A DNA stretch of 64,000 nucleotides from positions 620,001 through 684,000 of the forward strand of contig JBITNC010000001.1 in assembly GCA_050084985.1 (NCBI GenBank). The letters are read 5' to 3'. The notes below the pieces were generated by a model. It saw nothing but the letters and a program-made list of their open reading frames with translations. It ran no database searches and was not told the DNA's origin. Of the stretch, positions 46,400 to 59,389 are shown piece by piece (position 1 is the stretch's first letter; every line of letters begins with the position of its first letter). This DNA comes from Nageia nagi (taxonomy: Eukaryota; Pinophyta). The position numbers were made by a program, and so were the translations under genes.

Positions 46400-47330
46400 T
46401 ACTTTTATATGGTGTTAATCCTTCAGAGTTGAAAATTATTATTTCGTAATCTTGGATTTCTTGAGAAGTAGATAGTTGATTTTGTTGTTGTATTCTTCGA
46501 CTTAATGATTGTAATGTTACTGCAGTTTTAGCTTCTCTTGCTAATTTAAGTCTCAGTTTTAGCTTCTCTTGCTAGTTTAAGTCTCAAACATTGGCCTTGG
46601 GAAGTATTTTGAGGATATTCCATTTAGGGTTAATGCGATAAATGGTGGTGGTAATGTTGTAGCAGGAGGCAAAATAGGATAAGAAATGACTTGAGACACA
46701 ACAAAGTTATTTCTAGAATGGTTGCAAACTAGTTGCAATTTTTGGGTGTCAAGGCCAAAATGTTGGTAAATATAAGACATAGGGTCTAGAATGTCCCACT
46801 TTCTACATTATAGGATTGAGGCCCCAAATCCTTGTCACTTTGTTCTAAAGGACCCAATACATTTGTGCTGTGGGATGAGAAACCTAAATTGGGAAGGCTA
46901 TAGATATAATGTATGCTTGATTTGAGGCCAAATGAGGTCATCTTGAAATTAAATATCTTAGAATTACTTAGTTTCACAAAGAGATGGATTTAACACACCA
47001 CAAGTCCTCTAGAGATCTATGATTATATTTTGTAGTCTAGGCAACATTACAAAGTTATGAAGGAAATCTTCATCAACCAATATACACTATCAGAGTTTTG
47101 TTCTTCTTTCTTCATCGGTAGGGCATGCAATGGTATTTCAAGGGCAACATCATCTTCTAGGATTAGTCTTTCACTATTTTGAATCACTTGATTTTCTATT
47201 TCATTATTGTTTGGACAAGCATTATTTGGTTGTTTCTCATCCTCTCCTATGTCATCATCATAGTTCGTACTTTGTATATCTTAATTGAAAATCTCCTCAT
47301 CTAAAAAGTCAAGTTCACCAAATTGTAGAC
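46400..47330 (-). pseudogene. Degenerate coding remnant, unknown
   Basis: On - from 47325 a frame of about 75 codons with one stop is strongly acidic (F-L-D-E-E-I, Y-D-D-D-I-G-E-D-E). Open pieces follow at 46977-46786 and 46780-46577. The second is Pro-rich and Tyr/His-rich. It has the look of a retroelement gag N-terminus, perhaps upstream of the gag fragment at 44160-45250, but I cannot confirm it. Confidence 0.25.
46524..46585 (+). repeat. 31-bp direct duplication
   Basis: CAGTTTTAGCTTCTCTTGCT plus eleven more bases occurs twice in tandem with one difference. Confidence 0.85.
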
Positions 47331-48516
47331 ACAAAAAAGAGAATAATGTATTAAAATATGTATAATTAATAATGTCTATGAAATGAAAAATAGATTAACA
47401 GCTAAATGCAACATAGAGATCTACCAACTAGGATTAGGTAGTACTTACAAGAGGAGATACGGAGGAGAATACTTATCTCGAATTGGGGATCAACACTAGG
47501 CTGACGAACAACTTGTGTTCTTGGAAGACAAAACTTAGCATTTTGGAGTGGACATGTAGCCACCCAAAAATGATTTCAAGGGCACGCAGGTAAGTATAGG
47601 TATAGTATACCATCTTACACTTGCTCATGTTTCAGATATCCATATGTTCTAAGTTGCAGAAGATCATATTTGAAAATCTTATGAAATATGCAACATCGAC
47701 GTCGTGCACGCACTAAATCTACAACGCCTACATCGTAAAAACAAAAGTTTTTTGAAAATCATGTATTTCAAAACTAAGGCCACTATAAATTTTGAAAATA
47801 TGGCATTATTTTTTTTGTATAGCATATGATTTCTTCGCAATCATCTTATGAATGCAATACATGTTCTACTTACAAATTTTTCAGAAAAGCCATGGAACTC
47901 CCAAGAGCATAAATATCAAACTAATTCTATAGATATGAGCATAATTTTCAACGGTTTGAGGCACTCTTGATCCCATTTTCTTTGAAGTAATAGCTCTACG
48001 ATCATCAAGCACGAAGTTGTCGTCTCCTAATCATCTGATCACCTAAAGGAGTCCATGTTTTATCCACGTGGTCAGGAAATAGAGAATCCCTTTCGCTTGG
48101 TAGTATAAGCAACCTACATGTTTTGGCTCTAAACACCCATAATGCTTAGAGGTAAAAAGCACCCATTTGCTTGGGTACATAAGCAAGCCTTTATATTATT
48201 GTAATCATGTTCTATCATATCTTTGATTTTACAATGCTATAATCTTTTGAAAGATATGATCTATGCGGGTATGTTTCTTTTATGTTTTGCAGGCTATCTT
48301 TCTTAATCTATTTTTTTCTTAGTTCCCCCAATCGAGGATTCTCTACAGGCAACCAAGTCAAAAAGGGGGCATGGCGAAGGCAACAAGGTTGTGACATCCG
48401 CAAATCTATAAAGGAAGTAATCTTTAAATTCAATTAAAAAAATTTCTATACTTTTCTTTCATTCTTTGGATTATGCAATTTCAATGTTTTTCAATACATA
48501 TCCAAAGAGGAGCAAA
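47331..48516. other. Unassigned sequence
   Basis: A TGTAGCCACCC start-like word at about 47547 resembles the LTR start at 48517, but the sequence after it does not align with that LTR beyond about 25 bases. A purine run precedes 48517. No genes seen. Confidence 0.35.
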
Positions 48517-49252
48517 TGTAGCCACCTAAAATTGATTTCTTATTTATTAATAAATCATATTTTAGGTATCTATATATTATTTAAATAATGCAAATATCTA
48601 TAATATCAAGACTAATGTGTTAATCATATGCTAAACATGTGCTAATCAAGGCTAATATCTCTTAATCATGTTTATATCTATAATTATCTTGAGAATATCA
48701 TTAATATTGCATGTTCTTCTATAATTCTATTGAAATGATTATTATTATTTCAAAGTCGGGTCTCACTCTCTTCTATGTCTTTGCAGGTATAAAAGAAAGT
48801 GCACAACACAATAACCCCTATCAGATCTCTCTAAGAGGTGGTTTTCCATACATCATACTATACTTACGGTGTCTCTCAACACCACCTATCTGAGAATCTA
48901 TTATGCTATGAGATTTATATTACATTTTATCTTCGTTATATGCTTTCATATTGCAAATCCCACTGTGTGCACAGAGTGAGGTGATTGTAACACAACATCC
49001 ACGTGACTCTGTGTGATTTAGAGCAACGAATTTGAGGGATGTCAAGCATAGATCCGGGTCAATGAATATCCATATGGCTTCATCCCCCATTCGATCCGAT
49101 CCTCTGCATAATTACACAACATCTTGAGGATTGTTTGCTTCTCATATCAGGTGCATACTTTCTTGTTGTTATTCAAGTAGCATTGATAAATGATTCACAC
49201 CTTATACTATAAATTTGTATTTATTATTGTAAATCATTATTTAGAGTCTACA
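48517..49252 (+). repeat. LTR with TGTAG...CTACA ends
   Basis: Starts TGTAGCCACC and ends GAGTCTACA, 736 bases. Its 3' 220 bases match the centre of the palindrome at about 4230-4468. It is preceded by a purine-rich CCAAAGAGGAGC, so it may be a 3' LTR. The flanking 5-mers GCAAA and GGACA do not match, so it is not a clean solo LTR. Confidence 0.6.
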
Positions 49253-52200
49253 GGACAGATGGCAAATTTGCATTGTATTGGGTTGCACTTGGCTTCTGAG
49301 ACTATAGAATCTCAATAGATTCACTACATCAACAACACGTAAGGTTCAGCTCAAATAAAGTTGCAATAACCTTGATAAGATTATTGAACTCTCACAAACG
49401 GAAGCATAAACATAAAGACATATATCAAGAGTTGAACTCTACACCAATTTGCCCAAGATCTTAGGTTTGGGCTTAACCAAACATTCACAATGAACCAATG
49501 AAGTAATGAAGCAACCTTTGGAACTAAATCAATACACAACCATGGAGCTACAAACTAGAATGGCATTGTTGTAGCAAACACACTCTTTATTGATGACAAA
49601 CATATAATCATATACAATGAACTTTGTGTATATTCTGATAGAATATGACACTGTACATATAGAGCACACACATTCTACAACCTAAACAAGACTATGCTCT
49701 TCATAAAGCTCACAAGATATCTAACACCCTCTATATTTGTTCTACATGTTCTACTTACATTACAAAACCAATGGATTACAATGCTTATATAGATTTTGGG
49801 AGACACTAGAATAGACATGGATTGTTGAGAGAAATTCTCTCAAGACTTATCACAAATTTGTCTAAGATTAATCAATACTACTGTAAATAGGTTTAGATCC
49901 TATCAACAACAGTCTAAATATGGTAAAAGACATTCCTACAAATCACAAAAGACAAACAGAAGAAGTTAAACATGGACTGGTCGTCAAAATTGACCAAAAC
50001 AAGTTAAATCTAGAAAAGACAATCGAAACGCAGTTCCTCTTAAAAAATGCGATCACATACCAGAAACATGATCGCGTTTGGATAGAAACACAGTAGGGGC
50101 TATGTTTGAACATGATGAAATGTAAGCATGGCTGCATTTCTGAGCAAAGTGTAGGAAAACTTAGTTTTGATACCGAATGCTGATCTTTGATGATGCCAAG
50201 AATCCAACAAAGACTTGTTTAGAGTCAATTTGGTTTAAGGACCAAATTGTCCATGTTTTGGATCTAGCAACGTTCTAGGTTGTGGTGACGTACAATGTTT
50301 TGCTTGGTTCTGGTGACCTCCTTGTCGAATTCTACAATACCTATAAATATCACTTAAAGGAAATGCTTGGAAGAAGATAGTAGCATTAGAGCATACAAAA
50401 AAGATTGCCTAATGTATTTCTGAGATTTGTTTTTGATATTCTGATCATGTATTATGTGTCTTCTATATTTTTCATGTATCCCATATCACATAAGACCTGT
50501 GGTTTGAATGTGTACTATCGGTTCTTGGAGAAGAACATCTTTTATATTGCTATGTATTAATGAGATCTGTATATATTGCGAGCAAACTAATTCTTACTAA
50601 CTGCAGTTAGAAAGTGAACCCTATCTTGGGGAGTTTACAAAAACCCAGCTGGATAATCATTTGTCTTCAAAATTTCGCAAGAGATCAAAATTCGTGTATA
50701 TTCATAATTGCACATCTTGAAATGAGTTCTTTCCCCTTCATACCAAACCTCTTTTGACAGTAAGACCCACCTTTTTATATCTTCAATTTAGGACTCCTGA
50801 ATTTGTCTAAAACATCCTTATTGTCATCTTGTTTTTCAATTTTGTGGGAGATGTTTTGAACTCCAAACCTCATATTAACTGTGTCTATTATCATCTAAAT
50901 TTAAGCTTGAGACATTTTTGAAGCATATTAAATGCAACTTTTTTGTGCAAATTCTTGGGCATGGGATTCCCTACAAAAAGGCATGCAACTACCTTTCTTC
51001 TTAAGTTTCTTTTGTTCTATTAACAAGGGGGACTGCCACTCTCAACCTATTCCATTGCGCGTGCCTTAACAGATGCACTTTGGATCTGAATCACATATTG
51101 TTGTCTAGGTCTGCAGTGTATTACTCGTAAATGTCAATTATTAGAATTTGCTATGATAAGTTTCTAACCATCACATTAAAAAAACAAGAGTCTTTTCCGC
51201 AGTTCAAGATTTAGTCATTGATGACAATCTCCAATGGACCTGACAATTTTTACACAAGTGCATGCTCAGGAAGCTTTTGTGTATTCAACCATAATTCCGC
51301 ATTTGATGTTAGTTTCCCTTTTTCTTGTTTCAAGAAAGCAGGTTCTTGCTTGCTAAAACACATATATCCTGATCTCCTCCTTCCCCTTGTCACATGCTAC
51401 TTCATATCCACCCATCATCACCAAACTGTGAAACTACACCAAAAGAAAAACAAGACAATAACAACATTCGCAGAAATCATTAAAATCAAACCATTCAACA
51501 CATCAAAACATGCTACACAATCATAATAGGCATTGGGTATGTGTATCTCCCATACCATGTGGAAGTCATACTGCACGCCAAGAACATAGCCCCAGTCAGT
51601 GATTCTGTCAATTACTCGTTATACAATGTTGATAGTATAATGTTGTGTACATGCCTTCGCACAGTATACTAGAGTTTTAAACAAACACCAGATCCAAGCC
51701 GAAAAAGTTAGGTTAAGAACTTAAGCCTATTCCAAAAAAAAATTCTCTGGTTCCTAGCCAAATGAATTTTCACACCTAACCACATAAAGTCCTAAACTTA
51801 ATTTACAATCCAAACAAGTTCAATCTCCGAAATTAGAAACTTTCTACTAAACGAGAAAGAAGGTAATTCATGAATAGAAAACCTCTTACCCACTACAACA
51901 TCTCCATTGTAAAATCTCCATGATCATAATCCATTCAAGGGAAACTTCCACGACTCGTGTACCGTATGTTGAGGCAATTGAAAAGACTCAAAACAAATTT
52001 TTTTGACCAAGTACAATAAAAGCAACTATTTAAAAATTAGAGTTCGCAATTGTTGATTACAGAAGACATGTCACCATCTTGCAGATCAATGCTATTCGAG
52101 GTTCGGTGCGTGTTGGGATTTGTATTTAGACCTGATAATATTAATAACGCATTGATATACATAAGCTGGTTGATTCCCAGGACACGAATTTGAAATCCCA

Positions 52201-52660
52201 AGTTTTGGAATTGGTCACCTCGCATCCATCTTCAATCATAGAGCACTTTTCGAGGACATTATCGATTGGACCGTGCAATGCCTCCAATAAAGTACCGACA
52301 ATGCTCTTACCATATCATTCACGCTTTCCCTTCCTCATCGGCAAAAATTATCTTGGAATGCGAATCTGCAACCTATCGTTTACCTATGCAAACAAAATTC
52401 TGAATAAAGCCCTAAATTCTAAGGCATTTTGAAGTAAGTTCAAAAGACACATTCCCAGGTATATATTATGGTACGAAACTTATCCAAAGCTGTTTCGTAC
52501 AAAAATAGGTGTACGTGTACCCATCGCAAATCTGTTGGCCAGTATTGACTTGAGTGATAAAAAGAAGGTTCCCAGGTGTCAGATGTTATTGCATTTTTTA
52601 TCGCGTTCGATTGTACTCCTCGCAGGGTTGAAATTTGACGTTTGCCCCTACCCGTCATTA
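49253..52660. other. Unassigned sequence, no gene recognised
   Basis: Short open frames only (for example 51218-51526, 52037-52225, 52190-52432), without domains or consistent codon use. A TATA-like CCTATAAATATC near 50340 followed by a transcribed-leader style sequence may be old LTR debris. The 52050-52640 part is less AT-rich than its surroundings and could be low-copy DNA. Confidence 0.35.
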
Positions 52661-52679
52661 AATTTTTAATCACGTTTTC

Positions 52680-53600
52680 AATATTTTAATACCTATCAAA
52701 ATATAATTAATTTTACTGTGTTTTTCTAAATACAATAATATTAATAAAAATATGTATTAATTAAATTAAATATAAATATTTTTAATATATATACATATTT
52801 TTAAATAAAAAATATATATAAATATTAATTTTATAAATAAATGAATTTATATTTTTTTATTATTATATAACATTTTTAACGATAATAAAAAATATACAAC
52901 CTTCACATATAAAAAGAAAAGTTGACAGTAAAAAACGTTTAGAAACCCCAAAAACATTCAATACAAACGTCAAATTTCAAGCCTGACTTCTCGTATACGC
53001 CATAAGTTAGCCCCTACTACTCATTATATTGACATTGTTAAACTACAATTTCTTTTTCAACTATTGTTTAGCCCATTTAGTTTCTATTGAATTAATTAAT
53101 TTTAAATTCAATTTTAATATTTTTTTTTGGTGATTTTTTTTAATTTACATAAATGTATTTAAAAATACATGAGAAGTAGGTTGATATTTTGTAAACCTTG
53201 TTATAATATATACATTTTTTTATGGATGATTTTTTTTTTCTTAAATTTCATATAAATGTACTTCAAAATACACAAGAAGAAGGTTGACATTTGGTAAACC
53301 TTGTCAAAATATATATATATTTTTTTGATAAAATGGAAAATTTTCATTGATCACCTTTATCAAATGTCAAAAATAATATAAAAGTATCAATTTATAACTC
53401 ATATATTAAATTTTATATTGTATTAAGTGTCTATTAAATGAAACTAAAATGTTATATTTTGAATTGTGATAATAATTTATTATTTACTATTTTTCATTGT
53501 AGAAATGATTTATAAATTCATTTTGAATTTTAAATTTTATTTTTATTTTAAAACTTTGTTTTTTGTTTTAGTGATTTGGCATTTCATTTCACACTTGTTT
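52680..53600. other. Very AT-rich block
   Basis: Long A/T runs including TATATATATATTTTTTT near 53315. No genes. Base composition is like a matrix-attachment region, but nothing shows function. Confidence 0.55.
53140..53335 (+). repeat. Diverged tandem duplication, about 115 bp
   Basis: A block with ATAAATGTA(T/C)TT..AAATACA followed by AAGAAGGTTGA(T/C)AT and GTAAACCTTGT appears at about 53150-53210 and again at about 53260-53315. Confidence 0.7.
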
Positions 53601-53800
53601 ACATTGAATCTACATTGACAATTTATGATGATTTGACGATATGCAACCTATGATAAAGAACTGTAATAAAGATTTGGTGACCATTTTTGCACTTTATCAT
53701 ATTCCCATTTTGGAGATTTGTGATGGCAATTTGGCAATGCATATTTGCCAACTTGACAATTTGACAACATGATAGTTTAGCGATTTGACAATTCATCACT
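53600..53800 (+). repeat. Short degenerate repeats (GACAATTTGGCAAT type)
   Basis: Words such as TTGACAATTT, TGGCAATTTGGCAAT and GCGATTTGACAATT recur at 8-20-base spacing between 53610 and 53795, giving a simple-sequence look. Confidence 0.5.
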
Positions 53801-54257
53801 AAAATATGTCCTGAACCTATTGACTTGAAGATTGCCACTAATCAAGTCAAATCATAAGTAGAAATTCCTTAATATGGGAGATGGCATCAACATTTTAGAC
53901 GACTAAAAAAATCTAGAGCTAACATAAGTCCAAAGTTTCATGGCAAGAACTTTAAGATAGGTGGTAATATGTTAGATTGCTAATGTTAGAAATTAGGAAG
54001 ATGATCAATTGCCAAACATATGAGCTAACCAAGATAACTAAGCATGCATGTGATTCAACTAGAAAAAAATAATTCAAGAGAATAAAGTTCACTTTACAGT
54101 ATAAAAAGGAAAGAGTTATTGAAAACAAAATAAAAAATCGATCTTATTCTTTTGGAGGTTCTTGTTGGAGCTTCTAATCTTGAATAGGAGCTATACTTAT
54201 TAGAGAATAGAGTTTGAATTCTAGGAGTTGAGGTGAAGTAGAGAAGAGTTGCGAATT

Positions 54258-54413
54258 GTAAATGTTTTATAATGGTATAGTTAATCCAAGTTGATTTAAA
54301 CTTGAATTGGCAATGCATTTTGTTGTTAATAGCTTCCAAGAGTAAATGTTTTATAATGGTATGGTTAATCCAAGTTGACCAAAAATGCATTTTATTGTTA
54401 ATAGCTTCCACAA
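54258..54413 (+). repeat. Tandem duplication, about 85 bp
   Basis: Two copies starting GTAAATGTTTTATAATGGTAT and ending GTTAATAGCTTCCA (about 54258-54341 and 54345-54413). The second lacks a 16-base internal piece. Confidence 0.8.
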
Positions 54414-54989
54414 CCACGTAATTGTTCTATTTACTTGTGCTTAATTCATTCCGAGCTCATTCACATTGCTTTTTACTCATTTGAGATTTTCCACTATAAA
54501 TTCGGTGTTAATTGTTTGATTATTTGAAAATGTTGATTGGAAATCATTATATGTTTTTTGAGTTGATTTTGTTATTGAGCTATTTTATTCCATTCACTAG
54601 AAAGTGAATATTTTGAAATTAATTCTACAAATTAAAGAATCTATAGTGGTGGAATGAACACATTGTTTTGGAACTTGATTACAAATTAAGAGATATCAAA
54701 GTAGTTGTTCTTTGTAGATTATGTATATGCAAGGAAGAATATCACTACACAAAGAGTTACTTCCTTACGACCTTAGAGTCGGTTGTTTTATATGTACGTC
54801 AACTATGGTTGTATAGGGCAAAGAATAACCATCTTTGACGACTAAGGAGTTTGGTAGGCAATTTCTTGTAATGGAAAGCAATTAACAAAACTTGATGTAA
54901 TTGTTGCAAGGAAAACTATTTGGGAAGGAGGAAAATGAAACTAAAAGAGTTGCAAGTTCCTTAGTTGAGAAAGAGGACAAAAGCTCCAT

Positions 54990-55145
54990 TTTTAATTCCC
55001 AAACTTTGATAGCAAACCCATTCAAGATGGAAGTGAAACAGATATTCCAATCTACAATGCATAGTTAGACCCAAATAAGTTGGATGTATGGATGAAGAAG
55101 TTGGAAGTGTAATTCAGCATAAAAGCTTAGCAAATCAATTTCACC
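54990..55145 (+). pseudogene. Retrotransposon gag scrap
   Basis: One frame gives D-G-S-E-T-D-I-P-I-Y-N-A, stop, L-D-P-N-K-L-D-V-W-M-K-K-L-E-V, stop, F-S-I-K. This matches the start of plant LTR-element gag domains (L-D-x-x-K-L-D-x-W-x-x-x-x-E-x-Y-F). About 50 codons, two stops. Confidence 0.5.
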
Positions 55146-55159
55146 ATATTGAAGCTTTG

Positions 55160-56700
55160 TTCCTATATACAAAATTGAAAATAGAAACAACCCATCAAAT
55201 TATAGAATTATTAATTATCCTTTACTTGCCAATTCTACAATGATATTTTAGAAAAGAAAATTAGCAATTGGTTTGATGAAAATGATTCAACAGCTAAAGG
55301 TTACACCGATTTTAGAAGCAATTCTTTTATAATTCGCCACATCCTCACTTTTTGAATTATTGTTGAAAACTGTCGAAATGATAAAGGTCTATTTGGTTGA
55401 TTTGCGGATTTTGAAAAATATTTTGATATTGTTATTACGGGTAAACTTCTTAAGTGTATGGCTAACCAAAAAATACCTAATGAATTAAGATTTGTAGTTT
55501 ATAAGTTTTATGACCAAGTTATAGCCAAACTCAAAATTGATGCCCATTATACCTAACTTTGTTTGGTATTTATATAGATCAAATTGAAAAATATCTTGAA
55601 GAAGTAAGGTGTATAAGCATCAACCATCATAACTTCATCATTATCCTCTTACTCTATGCAAACGATACTATCTTGTTAGTTAAACATTACGATGATCTTG
55701 TAAAATAATTAAATACTCTTCAAATATTTTGCAATACATATGATTTAATTCTTAATATAGATAAAACCAAAACTATGATCATTAAATCCAAAAAAATAAT
55801 TCACCCTACAATCATTTTTAATAATCAACTCTTAGAGTTGGTTAACTCTTACAAATACTTAGGTATTAATATAAATCACAACTAAATTGGTATAATATTG
55901 ATATATTGGATAGATGAAAATCCTTTTATGGTTTGTAAAATAAGTGTAAGAATGTGAAACTTTGGAACTAGGATAAAAAGAAAATTATTTTCTCTTGCCT
56001 CATAACTCTAATAATACTCTATGGTTGTGAAGTTTGAGGTGGAAGCGTTTCACAGCAAACATGGAATACAATTGAGCAAATTAAAAAATAATTCATTGCT
56101 TATAATTTTAAAATTAAAAATAGTTGGTTTATTCCCCATTGAAAGTGAAGTTTTAAGATGATATATGTTATACAATTATAAATTGAAAAAGTTAGATCAC
56201 CTTAGGTTGTTTATAGTCACCCAACAAACTTGTTTATCCCATCAATGTATTAAAAAGAAGTTGGCTAAAAAAATTTAATAAATGTCTTAATTTTTGGGGC
56301 ATATAGAATAATATAACCCCTTCAAATAGCAATTAAAAAAAATTGCAAACTAGCAAATAAAGTAATTCATTTTTTTTGGAGTTATGCTAATATAAAAAAT
56401 AAAAGAAAACTAGGTTACCATAAAAACATCATTAATCCAAATTTTGAATAGCCATCTTATCCACATAAGATTATTAATATCAAAAAGAAAGTTGTAATTA
56501 CTAAATTAAGAACTAATTCACACAATTTGCATTGCGATATTGGTAGATGGACAATACCTAAAGCATCTTGGGATAAAAGAATTTGTAAGCTTCGTAACCT
56601 AAATACCATAAAAAATGAGACTCATTTTCTCTTTTTGTTTGTCCACTTTACAAAGACATTAGAAAAACCTACAAAAATATTTGCAATAATAACTTAAATC
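55160..56700 (+). pseudogene. LINE (non-LTR) reverse transcriptase remnant
   Basis: Pieces in shifting frames encode F-R-S-N-S-F-I-I-R-H-I, F-A-D-F-E-K-Y-F-D and I-P-N-E-L-R-F-V-V. They then give L-L-Y-A-N-D-T-I-L-L (the catalytic Y-A-D-D box, here Y-A-N-D), L-N-I-D-K-T-K-T-M-I and S-Y-K-Y-L-G-I. This order is the LINE-type RT, + strand. A C-P-L-Y-like box near 56640 may be the C-terminal zinc knuckle. Heavily decayed; second catalytic Asp lost. Confidence 0.75.
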
Positions 56701-56815
56701 TATGAATTCTTAAACCAAGATAGCCAAAATTAGCTTGGTGATTTTATTATACATCTTAATTCTATTTAAAAATATTCATTCAAATACATAATTAATACAC
56801 TTATTGAAGGAACTA

Positions 56816-57302
56816 ACACTAACAAGATAATTCCTAAACAACCAAGATCTCTTGAAAGCTCACAGTACACATCTAGCAATCTCACAAATAAGACAATCTC
56901 ACAAAGTAACTCAAGATGTAAAGTGGTTCCTCCAACTAGGAGTACATCCACTAACTAGATCTTTACTTCAATCACAAATACAACTCTTACAATTCTTCTA
57001 ATCTCAACTCCTACACTTCTATCCTATAGCATAAATTTACTACACAATTGGTGTGTGATCACAAAGAGGGAGCCTTCTATTTATAGGCCAAAATCACTCT
57101 TTGGATCACCCTTTTATCCAATGTACAATAGCATGACATGCACATCCTTTTACCCAAGGGGCATGCTCATGACATGGAGTGTAGGACAAGTTATATTATC
57201 ATATTCACCTAAATACTTAAGGGTATCATTCCTTAAGTATTAGTGAATTTACATAGAAGATTTAATACAAACCTTTACAATAATGCATTATACATTCCAA
57301 CA
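56816..57302 (-). repeat. Copia 2 3' LTR
   Basis: Starts TGTTGGAATG at 57302 on -, with the purine tract GTTAAGGGAGAG just before it (57303-57314). It has a TATA (CCTATAAATAG, about 57079-57089). The far end is less sure: TTCCTTCA at 56816 is taken as the terminus. Confidence 0.65.
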
Positions 57303-57774
57303 CTCTCCCTTAACGTAATATTGGGATAGAGTGAGTAAGAGAGAAGAAGAAAAGAAAGTAAAAGAGTTCTCTTCCAAATAGATACAACGGAGATGAGAAC
57401 TTTTTACATATTTGTGAAGTAAGAAAGATCTAGTTTGAGACTCATTACTTTGCTAAATACAATCATTAACCACAATCGATTTCAATGTACATGAAGTAGT
57501 CATCCAACTAGAAGTCATGAAGTCTCCAAGAGCCTGCATACCTAAGGTACATAACCTGCAATATCAAAGGAACCTGCAAATCATAAGCAGCTCAAATAAC
57601 AAGATCAGTTAGATGCATCAAATTCATATCAACAAGGATATATGAATCACACAAATGCCATCATGAACTGATCAATGGTGCACTATTAGTCATCACGAAG
57701 ATGCCATGCCAAAAACTTATAGTCACATGTTGTACATTAAAACATGTGTTGATTATCATTACAAAATAGAGCAT

Positions 57775-57990
57775 GCACATACGAGTTTCTCACATATGGA
57801 TAACTGAACAATGCCAAAAGACACATAAGAGTTCCTCACACATGGATAACTGAATAGTGCTAGATTGACTAAAAATAAAAAGTATGCACATACAAGTTCT
57901 TCACATATGGATAACTGAACAGTGCCAAAAGACACATAAGAGTTCCTCACACATGGATAACTGAACAATGCTAGATTGGCCAATTTGTAC
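57775..57990 (-). repeat. Tandem repeats in the copia 2 3' UTR
   Basis: Two copies of an approximately 111-base unit (57775-57885, 57887-57988). Each is made of two related 50-base halves with (G/C)TT(C/T)CTCACA(T/C)ATGGATAACTGAA. The two halves differ by a CCAAAAGACACATAA insert. Confidence 0.8.
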
Positions 57991-58136
57991 AGTAAGTTCC
58001 TCACGTAGAGTGAACTTACTACGAAGGTGTACAACAAAATCAACATTATACAGCACAAAATCCTCCTAGAGATGAAATCATCACAAATATGAATTCAACA
58101 TAAGAATTCAAACTTCATTCCCTCTTGAGGGAAACT

Positions 58137-58787
58137 TCACCAACTTAATAGCATCCCTAAGCTTACAAAACTGAGCTTCCAAGAGGGCTTGGTGAACAAA
58201 TCAATGAATTTCAAAGTGGATGAATAATACTCTAGGTGTATAATGCCATCAAGAACCTTCTCCTTGATAAAATGGGCATGGATTTTCACATGTTTTATTC
58301 TTTGATGGAATATTGGATTCTTAGCCAAATAAATAGCCGAGTGATTATCTGAAGAGATCAAAGGTGAGCCACCTTGATCATACCCAATTTCTTTCAGAAG
58401 ATGCCTTAGCCAAATGGCTTCTTGGGCTGCAATAGACATGGCATGATATTCGACTTCTGTGGTGGAAAGAAAAATAGTAGGTTGCTTTTTGGAAGCCTAG
58501 GATATAGCACCTGAACCAATGCTAAACACATACGTAAAGGTTGACTTCCTATCATCTCTATCTCCCCCATAGTCAGAATCTGAGAATCTAGAGAGAATAA
58601 ATGAGGGCAACTTAGAATACTTGAGAGAAAAATTCTTAGTCCTTGCAACATACCTCAAAATTTGCTTAACAGCATTGAGGTGTTCAAAATTAGGTTTTTG
58701 CATGAATTGTGCCATCAAATTAATTGCAAAGGCAATATCTGGCCTGGATATAGTCAAATACAAAAGACTACCAATTAATTGCTTGTA
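58137..58787 (-). pseudogene. Copia 2 RT end and RNase H
   Basis: Encodes Q-L-I-G-S-L-L-Y-L-T-I-S-R-P-D-I-A-F-A, then F-S-D-S-D-Y-G-G-D and S-T-T-E-V-E-Y-H-A-M. It continues E-A-I-W-L-R, D-N-H-S-A-I-Y-L-A-K-N-P and H-I-K-V-like H-V-K-I-H-A-H-F-I, as in copia RNase H. One stop near 58498 breaks the frame, and the C-terminus (F-T-K-P) shifts frame near 58180. It is relatively well preserved. Confidence 0.9.
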
Positions 58788-59389
58788 AGTTGTAGTTGTA
58801 TATTAATACATAATCATTACTCCAAGGTTTTTTGAAAGTATGATCACTTCCGGAGGTGACGTAAGCTAAGCATAACCACAATGGGTTTAAGAGTCGTTTC
58901 CGAAAGTAATTGCTTCATTATGAAAGAAGAAAAGCCCCTCAAAGTTAATGGTGAGTAGAGCATTCCGGAAGTATGAGGATGACGTCACGGGGAGAACGAT
59001 GTTCATAATTTTGAATGAAACCGGGTCCCGGAGATGACGAGGTCAGCAAGGGGTGATTAAAAAGGCCGGAGTCAGTAGATTAAGCATTCCGGAATGAAAT
59101 GATAAAAGCTCAGTTGTGAAAAAAATCGGTTCCGGAGAAAGTGAGTAGAGCATTCCAGAATAAAGAGATGACGTCGCGAAGGATAAGACATCACGTTTTG
59201 GTAATGAAACTGGGTTCCGAAGATGATGAGGTCAGCAAGGGGTGATTAAAAAGGTTGGAGTGTTGGAAACTTAATCCTTAGGGATTAAGGCAATTTATGA
59301 TTATTAATAGTTTTAGGTGTGTGAGTATGCATGTATTTATAGGAGATCAAATTAATACAATATTTGGCTTTTGGAGTTTCTCCTTCAAG

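Larger units (their letters stand above)
56816..58787 (-). mobile_element. Copia 2: 3' end of a Ty1/copia element
   Basis: On -, from 58787: RT end and RNase H, a 0.8-kb 3' untranslated part with tandem repeats, a polypurine tract and the 3' LTR. The upstream part is cut off by the start of the gypsy 3 LTR at 58791. Confidence 0.8.

Noticed and set aside
51218-52673. Possible host gene (frames at 51218-51526, 52037-52432, 52440-52673)
   Set aside because: No consistent strand, splice structure or domain; frames overlap on opposite strands.
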